64,000 nucleotides of DNA from Todiramphus chloris collaris. Taxonomy: Eukaryota; Chordata; Aves; Coraciiformes; Alcedinidae. The stretch lies in assembly GCA_025345505.1 (NCBI GenBank), contig JANVCC010000174.1, positions 5,077,914-5,141,913 of the forward strand, read 5' to 3'. The notes below the pieces were generated by a model. That model made no database searches, was not told the DNA's origin, and worked only from the letters and a program-made list of their open reading frames with translations. Within the stretch, counting starts at the first letter, position 1; every line of letters begins with the position of its first letter. Below are positions 11,013 to 26,400 of this stretch, one piece after another. Made by a program: the position numbers and the translations under genes.

Positions 11013-11180
11013 GGCCCCCGGCCCCGGCGCTCCGGAAGCGGAAGCGCGGACGCTTCCCGTTGCCTGGCAACGGGGACGCGTGGCCTCCCGGGCACCGGGC
11101 CGGGCCGCAGCACCCACCCCTCACCCCGGGCCGCAGCCCCCAGCCCGCCCCGGAGCGCTCAACCCTTCTCCGGCGCGGAG
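11013..11180. promoter_or_regulatory. Bidirectional CpG-rich promoter between the oxidoreductase gene and CCDC27
   Basis: The two start codons (11012 minus, 11181 plus) are only 168 bp apart and point away from each other. The interval and both first exons are very GC- and CpG-rich, and no TATA box is obvious. A shared promoter is inferred from the geometry. Both 5' UTRs must be short or overlapping. Confidence 0.6.
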
Positions 11181-13383
11181 ATGGAAGGAGCGAGCGCGGG
11201 CGGAGCGGCCCCCGACGGAGGCAGCAGGGACGGGGACACTCGCGGGGTCTCGGGGGAGCCGGAGGCAAAGCCCGGCGAGACCCGGGGAGCCGACGGAGAG
11301 CTCCGCGAGGAGCTGCGCAGGGCGAGGGATGACTACAGCATGGCCACAGGTACCCGGGGCGGGGCTGCGGAGAATCCCACCTACCGAGTTCATCTTCTAG
11401 AGATTCGGCTCTTTTTATCTAGCAAAAATCCGAGGCTAGGTTCTCGTGAGTGCAAAAGCTCCTGCTTTTGATTGACTGCTGCCAAAAAAACCCAAACCAA
11501 ACCAAAAAGCCCCAAAGCTTTTGGCAGGGATTGGGTTTGCTCACAGCAGTACTCCCACCTGACAGGTACCATCTCTTCCTTGCAAAGACAACTGGAGATC
11601 CAGGAATCCCAGCTTCGGAGAACCAAATCTGAGAAGGAAATGCTCCAAAAGCGGCTGAGAGAGCGAGAAAATCAGCTACGGGCCATGTCTGCCAAGGTAC
11701 CTCCCCGGGAGCACGGTGGCCACCGCTGCTGGGAGAGCTGGGGCTCTGGGCAACAGCATAAACCCTTCCTCACAGACACAAGGGATGTCTGTGATCCTTG
11801 AAAGTGAAGTGGAAAATATTTTCTCTTAAGTTTTGCAGTTTGAGGGAAGAACGGAAACGGGAAGACATGGTGGCAGCAGCAGAGAAGGAGAACTGCAGCC
11901 TTCGACAGGTGAACTCGGCACAAAGCCACTAGAGAAAACCCCGATATTAGCTGCTTAGTTGTGCTTGGTTTAGGCTGGGACGAGCCTGCAACATAAAAAT
12001 CCCCGCTTAACGCGGTCGTTTTAGAGAAAATGGCAAGTGGCAACAGTTACCAGCACTGGCAGGGCCCTGAGGCTGCAGACTGCCCAGGAAATGCATGAAG
12101 CCTTTGGACCAGATACTGGGAAGGTGAGGCCAAGCCTCCTCACCTTTCTCCTGACAATAAGGGCTTGATGTCTCTATCTCCTCAGCTTGTTACAGAACAA
12201 GAATCCAAACTGGCCGAGCAGAACAAGCTGATCGATGAGTTACAGGGGACAGTCAGCCAGCTGCAGGCAGAGGTTCTGACCAGCCGATACCACATCCAGA
12301 AGCAACAACAGGCCCAAGAGGTGATCCAGAGCCAAGCTGAGATGCTGCAGCACACGGAGCTGCAAACTAGAGTGGCACTCGAATGCCTCAAAAGCAGGGT
12401 AAATGCAGCCTCCCTCACTTCACCTCCCTCTTGGGAGACACTGCAACCACTTCAAGCAGAGAATCTGAAAGCGTAGAGATGTTCTTGGGCAGAAGCAGAG
12501 TGGGAGATGCACCAAGGCACTGCAGCCCTGTGTCCTCGGGGCCCTGCTTCCCTTTGCAGCCACGGGGCCAGAGGCACAGGACGCTCAGTCTGTTCACTTC
12601 CCAGCTTTCCAGCATGCAGCTCTTACGACACTCACAAAGCAAAAAGGCCTCAAATTCCAGAAGCCCTTGAGAAACTCCAGCTGAGAACAGTTACATCACC
12701 AGATCTCTCGTATCCTTCCAGACTCACAGTAACAGGTATCCCTTGACAGCCACTTCCTGCAGGCATGTACCAAGCACAGAGCCCAGTGCCAGGGTGAGGG
12801 GACTGGCTCCACCTAGAAACACATCATTATCCCAGTGTCTGTAGTGAGCCCCAGTCAAATTGCCCTTAGTTTCACATAAACAGACTTTCTCTTTCATCAG
12901 TCACTAGTACTTTGTCCCGGACAGCATAGTCTCTAAATCCATGCACATGTCAAAGAATTACATATAAAGACTAACCGCCCTTACCCTCCTCTTTTATCCA
13001 AAGTTTGAAAGATTCCAAAGCAAAATAATCCAGGCGACGTTCAGCGCAGCAGGCATCAGGCCGCCCCAGGCAGAGCTCACGGACGAGGAGGTGCTGGAGG
13101 CCATGCAGGTACGGGGCTCTTTCAAACTGCTTACAGCAGCCACCAAGGGACTGACGAGGTAAGAGAGCAGGCTGCACAGCTGCTCTCCACCTAACGCTTT
13201 CCCATCTCTTTACACATCTCTCATTTTCAGAAAATAATTAATGAGCGGGTGGAGTTCCATCAGATGCTGAAACAGAAAGGCGTCAAGGTCCCGGCGCTCT
13301 CCAGCAGCGACACGCCTGCTTCCTTCTCTGCTGCTGCCAAGGGAAGGAGAAAAGACTTGGGCAAGGCAGCGCCTAACGCCTGA
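11181..13383 (+). CDS. CCDC27: Coiled-coil protein, probable CCDC27 (6 exons, 282 aa)
   Basis: Exons are 11181-11349, 11566-11696, 11831-11908, 12186-12398, 13004-13108 and 13231-13383, all GT-AG with matching phases, giving 283 codons with TGA at 13381-13383. After an Ala/Gly/Asp-rich N-terminus, residues from about 50 to 200 are rich in heptad-like leucines with many Glu, Gln, Lys and Arg (for example SLQRQLEIQESQLRR and KLAEQNKLIDELQG), indicating a long coiled coil. The tail KIINERVEFHQMLKQKG is a compact conserved-looking end. The name rests mainly on position: in human, CCDC27 lies directly downstream of TP73 on the same strand. The human protein is more than twice as long, so this is either a shortened ortholog or some upstream coding exons are missed. 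Its function is unknown. Confidence 0.66.
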
Positions 13384-14843
13384 AAAGCAGACCTAACATC
13401 ACCGACTCCAGGCTCCTGCTCCTTGGATTTGAGATGGTGACTTACTAACAAATTAAAACTCCTTTTACTGAAATCAAGGCCTGCAGGAATATCTAATTCA
13501 ATTACTGCACAATTCACTGCAACCCATTGGTCTGTAGGAACATTCAGCTTCGCAGGGAAGCTGGAGGCTCAGCTAAGGACTACCTGGCTACACGCAGCTA
13601 GAAAGTGTGAAGTTACCCTTTCGACAGCACCCAAAAGCTGCTTTGGCAAGTTTGTGTAGTTACACGACTGGAAAAATCACCAGTGCCAAACCAAGTGACA
13701 GTGACACACGACTGCAAGAACTGCTTTATTTTACCATTCAGTACGCAAGTCCCAACACGTGGACGTATTTGACATGGTATCCAGAAGTTCAGTCCGAGCT
13801 CTACATCACTTCAAACAGAAAGAAGTCAACCTGCAGGTCACCCTAGCTTATTGGAGAGGTTTGTAAATCACCTACAGACTGCAAAAATTAGAACCACTCA
13901 AAGTACCTGTATTCTGGAAGGTGTTTCCAACACTGCTCATGCGGAAGCATCACAGAAAACTCCAGGAGGGTCACTCTGGACAGAAGCAGTCTCAGGTCAC
14001 TGGGAGACAGGAAGCTTTAGTAGTGTTGATGTGGGGCAGCATTAGCCCTCTGAACGGAGCTGAACTTCAGGAGCAAGGACCAGTTTGGTTTGATCCAGCA
14101 GTAACTCAACAGGCACACAACAAGGTCACTACAAAGGGTATCTCCACAAGGATGGACGATGGCTCCGAAACACGTGGGGACACACAAACCCCTGCAGTCA
14201 CTTAACTGGCTTCACTTACAAACAGAAGCTGCGTTAACGTCTGAACACAGAAACCAGCAGTTTAAAACTCGTTCCTCGAGTTCTGACAGCAAGTAAACAT
14301 TCACGATTACCCCGGATATAAACATAAAATGATGCAGAACGAGGTGTCAGCGAAGCAGCTTGGCATTGTTTTCATCACTGGCGTAGAGCACGTGGCTTCA
14401 TGTCACTGCTGTCCCCTACTGCATTCCTGAGTTTAGCTGCCAAAATAATAACCCAGCTGAACCCTACCAGGGAGAACCAGTGATCTTGCAGAAAAATGCA
14501 ACCGTGCTCATTTTCTAAACGCCAAGATGTCATAATGATTTTCTCTACCAATTAATGCAGCCTGACTTCCAAACCCTTTTCTGCCTTCAAGCTCTCATTT
14601 GCAGACGCTGTTTTCTCTGCCCAGTCAGCACACAGGTGACAGTTTCTGTTACGGCTGCCACATCCTCCTTGCTGTAGCTTGCTCAGACTGTACAGTTCTT
14701 CTGTACCCAGGCAGGACGCCCTGCATCTTCTCTTTAAAAAACCCAAACCATCTCCCTGTGCACAAGAGCTGCGTTGTTGAATATGGAAAAAATAATAATA
14801 ATATAAAAAGAAAATGGACTCCTTTTCTTAGCTTTGGTACCAG
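13384..14843 (-). other. CCDC27 / LRRC47 convergent 3' region
   Basis: No gene is seen here. CCDC27 could end near the ATTAAA at 13452-13457. The minus-strand AATAAA at 13730-13725 would give LRRC47 a 3' UTR of about 1.1 kb. In human the small gene SMIM1 lies in this interval, but no matching small membrane protein was found. Confidence 0.5.
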
Positions 14844-20235
<5,392 letters not shown>

Positions 20236-20520
20236 CGCTCCGCTCCGCCCCGCCCGCCGCAAGGCCCGCCCCGCCGGGGAGCGGAGGAGGGGGCCCGCCG
20301 AGAGCCGGGCTGCGCCTGCCCGGGGCGGGAGATGCGGCTCTCGGGGGCACAGCGCAGGCCCGGGCAGCGGGGAGCCGGCGGCCGCCTCTGTCCCCGGGAG
20401 AGGAGCTGCGGGGCCGGGCCGCGCTCTGCGCCTCGGAAAGACGCGGTCCCGTCGCTTGGGAGCACCGCGGATGGCACCACGGACACGCTCCAGGTGCCGC
20501 CGGGGCACCACCGCACCGGG
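20236..20520 (-). promoter_or_regulatory. LRRC47: LRRC47 CpG-island promoter region
   Basis: A CpG-dense stretch lies directly upstream of the LRRC47 ATG (20235-20233), continuous with the CpG-rich exon 1. No TATA box is seen. Transcription start is not defined. Confidence 0.5.
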
Positions 20521-20564
20521 CACCCACCCTATGGAATTGATGTCGAACGAACAAGGCTAAAAAC

Positions 20565-20795
20565 TTTATCATCCGCAGCGAAACAAGACGGAAAGGAGCC
20601 ACAGGGCTTAACCCGCAAGGACATGGCAGAGGCTTTCTGCTCTCCTCGCTCGTCCTCCCCCTGTACGTTCACACAAGTGACGCACGTCGGGCATTTATTC
20701 CAAAATTGTTCCCTCTCGAGGATTCAACTGAGATTTCTAAACCCCTGGGGTGGCACCTAACCAGAGGTGGACTCACTGGCCCCAGGCACAGCGTT
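20565..20795. repeat. Unnamed interspersed repeat, copy A
   Basis: About 230 bp that align to a second copy at about 25240-25470. Shared blocks include GAGGCTTTCTGCTCTCCTC and GGCATTTATTCCAAAATTGT, with scattered substitutions and a small indel. On the minus strand it holds GGAATAAATGCC with an AATAAA hexamer, which would fit an LTR or a SINE/LINE tail. The family is not recognised. It lies upstream of LRRC47. Confidence 0.7.
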
Positions 20796-21214
20796 CAAAA
20801 GACTTTTTTTTTATCTCAACAAGGTTGAGGCATCACAGAAAGTAACTAACCTGGAATAGAATGCAAACCAGAATGTGTCTTAAGTGTTCTTTTGCTGTTG
20901 CTGACTTAGACATGACAAAATAGATAACTTTAGGACCAAGGATGAGCCAAGAGTCTACCCTAAAGTAACCCCGGGTAATTATAACACTAAAATACACCCC
21001 CCCTGAACCTCCCCCCAATGTTATATCTGTGAGAATGCATACATATGTATGGTGTAGGATGGAAAGGGAAATACAAATAACTGATCAAGTGCCTCCTGCT
21101 GTTATAAATACAGTGTGCCTGGCACTGTCAGGGGTGCTGGCTGCTAGGAGATGCCTGGCACTCTATTCTGCAGAATAAAGACAAATTTCTCATCAGTGTG
21201 TGTATTAGGGACAA

Positions 21215-21290
21215 CAGAATCAGAATCACTGAATGATCGGGGTGGGAAGGAACTTTAAAAATCATCTCGTACCACCCCCCTGCCACTTTC
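21215..21290 (-). mobile_element. CR1 LINE 3' end fragment, antisense
   Basis: The segment reads like the complement of the avian CR1 3' end: AGAATCACTGAATGATCGGG, then GGAAGGAACTTTAAAAATCA and a CCACCCCCCTGCCA block. It is a short, strongly 5'-truncated copy. Confidence 0.75.
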
Positions 21291-21369
21291 TCTCGTAACA
21301 GCTTGAAAACACAGAGGTACTGTCCAAACTGGCTAAACAAATTTATTAAGAAAGTGCCATAAAAATAAG

Positions 21370-21723
21370 TTATGTATTTAACATAAGCAACTTTTTCTCT
21401 TGAAATGACAGCGATAAAAGCTCTAGGATTTCAATACCTTGTCTGTTTATCCAGAACTTAGGACCTGCATCATCAATGTCAATTCCCTCTGGGGTCAGCA
21501 GAACTCCACGCAGGCGCTGGAGATCAGATGAGTTCCTGCACACAGGGCTGCTGGCTGCTCCAGAGTCACCTCTGCGGTTTAGAGGGATGAAAAGGGCTCT
21601 GTTGACATTCAGGTACAGCGTGGAGAAAGAGATCGCTGAGAAAACAGCCCCCAAGACAGAGACCAGAGTCTGTTTCTTCTTTAATATCGAGGCACCGTCA
21701 TCACTGGTTCACATTGTCCAGTC
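21370..21723 (-). other. Unassigned coding-like segment with a transmembrane-like stretch
   Basis: On the minus strand about 105 codons are open from about 21700 to a stop at 21372-21370. They contain a basic KKK followed by a hydrophobic stretch (TLVSVLGAVFSAISFSTLYL) and a polar tail, which would suit a single-pass type II membrane protein. An AATAAA follows at 21347-21342. Upstream in the same frame is a TGA, then about 35 further open codons. I recognise no family. It could be a pseudogene, an unannotated exon or chance, and nothing comparable lies at this place in human. Confidence 0.22.
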
Positions 21724-23462
21724 CAACAGGTTGGAGAACTCCCTCCCGCTGGCCACTTGGGCAATGCTTCCGCTCCGTGGTATTTTTCTCAAGACTTCGT
21801 GCCACAGAAACAGGCGTTGCTAAACGGGCGTTGTAAAATGCCTCACACAGCTCCCAGCTGTGCTGCTGGGCAGGTGGGCAGTACTGGAAATACAACCCTT
21901 ACTGTAACTAGTAGCATTTGGGCATCTTAGTTTTAGGGTTTGTTTTTTTGTTTGTTTGATTTGTGGCTTTTAATTTTTTTTTTTCAAATAAGTTTAACAA
22001 TGTTGTCCCATAATATTAAAAAATAGAAAGCACACACCCTGCTACAGGAAAGATTTAAGACCTTATTTTCATTACACTTTCCTTTCCTGGGTTTAAAAGC
22101 CATGGCTGAGGAGCAATGGAGAGCTGGATTTACCAGCTCCATATGCACACCACATTGTCCAATCCCAGCTACATGGGGGACCTTTGCAAATGGGCTTTTT
22201 TCATTAAACTTGCACAGCAAAAAGGTCAGTTTTACGTCCAGAAGAATAAAATGCTCTGGACAACATCTCATGAGCTGCTGTCCATTGCACATGCCAATCT
22301 CTGAGCAAAATCCATGGTTAATTCGCTCGAATAAGGAATCAAGTTCTCAAATAGAAACCTGTGTCACTACAGTAGAAATAATAACAATAAAAATTTGTTA
22401 ATATATAACTATATATTCCTAGCACATGTATATTTATTGATATATGTGTATTTGGAAGCATTAAAGAAACAATTTATATTAAGACTCTCAAAATACTTGC
22501 ACACCTATCTACCTGCAAAATTCAGAAGCTATAAAACCCGTGTATTACAAAATCAGTGCTGCATATACAAAACAATACCACAAATTCACCCTGTGGTAGC
22601 CAAAATTCCTGCAATGCCCCTACACTTACATCATCACGATCAGTGATGGTGAACACAGACACTCCACCCTGGAAAGCAACAGCCCGAGTGTCACAAGCAG
22701 AAATATCAGGGTTGTTGCTGTAGGTATAAAGCTTCACACATTGTGTCCTACTGGGATTTGTTCTCTTTGAAGCTCTTAAATTGCCACATGCTGTAGCTTC
22801 AGGGTGTTTATTTTAATCAAGATCTAACTGGAAGAACTCAGAGCTGCATTTAGAAGCGAGCTGAAAGTACAGCAAAGCAGGAAAAAAAGTCTGAATGTAT
22901 TAATGCAGCTCTTCAGGGTTCCACTAAGATTCTGTCTTTTCTTTAAGGTGCCATTTCTTGGGGATATGTTTCAGAATTAACTGAGGTTTTAAAGCATAAC
23001 TTTAATCTTCACAGTAGCTCCATCAGCACCCCCTGGTACTACATTTCAAATGCAACTCGAGGTTTAGTTGAACCGTCTTGTCAAGTGGACTAATAAGGCA
23101 CTTGGTGCACAGCGAGAGGCCGCGCGGAGCAGCTATTTCACATCACTACTACGGAACGACATCTCACGTGGCAACAGCCAACCAGCCCTTCAGCTTTTTT
23201 TATTTGGTGCTAATTCTGGGAGTTGAGTAGTGCTTTGGGTACCGTCCCAGAACATGGGCATGTTTTGAACACGAGCCTTTCTAGGAAAAACTGCCCATGC
23301 TGCACAGAGAGCTAACACAGAAGTCATCACAATAGCCAGGGACTGCCCCATGTAGTCAAATGAAGAAGATCATATGAGTTATCCACAATTTTATGCCCAG
23401 TTATTAAGACAAAGGAAAAATACTTGTCCTGTCATCACTTTGAGTATCTTTTGCTAGTGCTT

Positions 23463-26400
23463 TTATTTGGGCCTCCTCTTGGGCTTGGGATCTTGCTTCC
23501 TTATAGAAGGAGGCTGAGCTTTTGTTCCTGAAGAACCAGGCTTCCTTCCACCAATTCTGCCTGTGAAGAGAAAATACAGATCATTATTGCAAGCACGTCA
23601 AGTCCCAGTCTTGAATTTTGTCTCCCATTTGATCCTTAAGTCTGAAAGACTGATAGTGGCAACTAAAAGTTGGCAGGCATCCAGCCTGAGGTGCCTCTCC
23701 TGCCAGCAGCGGTGGGACTGAATGGTCAAGGTCCTTGCCTACCTGTAGGAAATTGCTCTGTACCCAGGCAGGATTTACATTCCTTCTATGTTTCCAGATT
23801 TTAAGCAGCAGCAAGCTAACTAGAGTTCTCCTTAGCAAAGCTGAAGACAGACAGACAGGCATTATTGTAGGTCCAGTTCAAGACTGGAAACTTGAGTTTA
23901 ACCACATTCACTTATGACAGCTGAAAGAGACAATTCAACCATTCTTTGCCTGAACTTGGAGTACCTGTTTGCACTGCTCACTGTGTTTCGCATCACACGG
24001 GAGGTTCACTCCATCAATGACCTGAATATGCAGTCAACTAAAGAACTTGGAAAAAATTCTGTCAGAGGAAAGGCTTTGGGTATTACTGGCCAAAACAGTT
24101 TTGGTGCTGCAGGCAGTAAACCAGCTCATTTGTTTACCTTCTGTGTTCAGGAAATAAAAGGATTTTGCACGTACTTCATAAATAACGACGACTGTTACAA
24201 AAAAACAAAACACCTGACATCAGCATCACTTTCTCTTTGTTGGGGAAAAGCTGCACAATCATAAATTCTGCCTAGCTCCTGGGTCTGAACTGAAAAGGAA
24301 AAGCAGCACGCAGCACTAACGATTCAACTCATCGTGTAATTAGGATTAGATTAGCGCCCCCTGATTGGACATTAAAAGCTAAATCAGGCTCTCGGTTCCC
24401 TGTGTCAGCATTCCGGAGCTTTCCAGAATGTTAACTGTTTCGTATCACTGATGATTGTTCTATTCCTGATCACACAGGAAAAAAACCCTGGACTGATCAA
24501 CTTATCAAACATGCCCGTGTCCCCAGTCGATGGGGCTAATGCCCTTGTTTTGAAATTATTGAAAGATGCTGAGAATCTGCTCCCTAAGTGTACTGCAGTC
24601 TACAGGGGCATAAGAAATACCAGCTAGGGTACACAAGTGCAAAAAATACGGTGAACAAGTAAATAAGAGCCAACCTGCTCTCAAGGATTAAATACTTTTC
24701 TCAACCAAAGGCAATAGAGTAAAAACCATAATTATTACAGTAATAATTATACAATAATGTCTTACCAGGCTGCAGCAGAAGAGTTTTATTCATTGTGGAT
24801 AACCTCCGTTGATTCATTTTACAGCCATCTTTGCCTATTAGGTGAGATTTCCAGGCCTAAAAGTCAGTTTAAAAAAGCCATTACAGACTCCAGCAATAAT
24901 CCAGGTGAGTTCTTAAGTCATTGGGTATAAGCCAGTGTCAGAAGAGGACATGAATTCATTCCCAGTGACATAACATCACCAGACCAGTCTGGAAGGCAGC
25001 CTTACCTCCTCTCCTGGGGAAAAGTTTTCATGGCACAACGGGCAATGGTTTGCCACATTTTCTGGTTTGGCAGCTGAAATGATTTGAAAAATAATGTAAG
25101 AATGGCAGAGAAGGGCTAATTTCAAATACAAGAGGAGAACTCGCACAACAAAGAGCATGAAACCACCCCATGGCTAAACCAGCTCCTAACCCATTGTCAT
25201 TAACTGCTCTCAAAGAAACGCCATGTTTAATCATCTACATCAAAACAAGATCAAAAGATCAATAGGGTTAACCTGCAAGGATGTGGAAGAGGCTTTCTGC
25301 TCTCCTCACTCATCCTCCCCACATACATCCACACGAGCGAAGCACATCACATTCTGGGGAGCTCAGGCATTTATTCCAAAATTGTTCCCTCCTGAGGATT
25401 TACCAAGGCTTCTAAACCCCCAGGGCAGCACCTAAGCAGAGGTGGTCTGACTGGCCAAGGACACGTAGTATTAAGAAGTCTGACTGACTTGATCAGTTCA
25501 ACCTTCCTGTTGGAAAATACTCACGGTTGCAAGTCTTGCTCCTCACGTGTTTGGACAACTCATCTTTTGGGATGGCCTCTGTGCATCGTGGACATTTCCC
25601 AAAGCTGTCCTTTTTATCACAGTTAGTCAGCAAGTGCTCTGTCAGACCTGCTATTTCCACCACCTGCAACAGAGTGAGAGGATTTGTACCCTACTGAGGA
25701 AATAAAGAGAGTATTTAAAAAACCCGCATATCTGATCTTGCAAAGTTGAAACTCACTTTCCAAAAGGACAAAGAGAAAATGAAATTTTAGTCCAGTTATT
25801 CATACAATTTACAATGCTGCTCTTTATGAAAAGTGCTACCCAAGATCACACAGTGGTGGTCAAAATTCCTCCACCTTATAGCACCCTAAAACCAGAGTAA
25901 CAACAGTTTCTCTGTTTTGTAGTAGCTCTAGAATGCTTCTGCCTAACCTGTTTGCAGTGCTCACATCTGGTTAACACAGGGCAGTGTTTCCAGTAGTGGT
26001 GATCCAGTCTTTCCTCTGTGAAGGACTCATCCCTTTCGCCACAAAATATACATAAACTAGGAAAAACAAATACAAACATCAGTAACATCACAGAGCAAAA
26101 CTGAACATCCCTGTTCCTTCTGTTAAAAACTATCTAAAAAAATAGCTAACATCTTGGTAAACCTGCAATATCCCAACACAGGACTGGCCTTAGGATAGGG
26201 CACAAACAAATACTAGTGTATAATTTATGGCAAGTAGAACTATAAAGCATTTGTTCATATAGAAAGATATAATTCTACAAAAGCACTGAGAACAGCTCAC
26301 TGTAACTGGCTTTCACAGCTTCAGAGTTTTCAGATGTTTTCTCTCTGCCCTGTCCTACAACACAATATATACGAAATATCTCTGCTTTATTTTACACTGT

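Larger units (their letters stand above)
20796..23462 (-). other. Intergenic region between LRRC47 and the CEP104 3' end
   Basis: This holds the CR1 fragment and the unassigned ORF listed separately. CEP104 could use AATAAA at 23203-23198 or 22812-22807 as polyadenylation signals. A further minus-strand open stretch (about 22640-22830, ending in the strong donor-like GTAAGTG) is protein-like but has no partner exon in phase. The 22380-22460 stretch is very AT-rich. Confidence 0.4.

Noticed and set aside
9988..11268. A single 426-codon open frame on the minus strand
   Set aside because: It reads through intron 1, exon 2 and the minisatellite in very GC-rich sequence. The true protein uses the splice junction 10759/10660 and ends exon 2 at 10130.
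10304..11332. Long plus-strand open frames opposite the oxidoreductase exons
   Set aside because: They are shadow frames of a CpG-rich region, low in complexity and without splice or domain support.
12063..12123. Possible extra CCDC27 exon ending at a GTGAGG donor
   Set aside because: With the only nearby acceptor the frame does not fit the neighbouring phase-0 exons, which join perfectly without it.
21476..21823. Plus-strand 115-codon frame
   Set aside because: No domain, no splice context and a composition typical of chance; the minus-strand frame in the same place is more protein-like, though itself doubtful.
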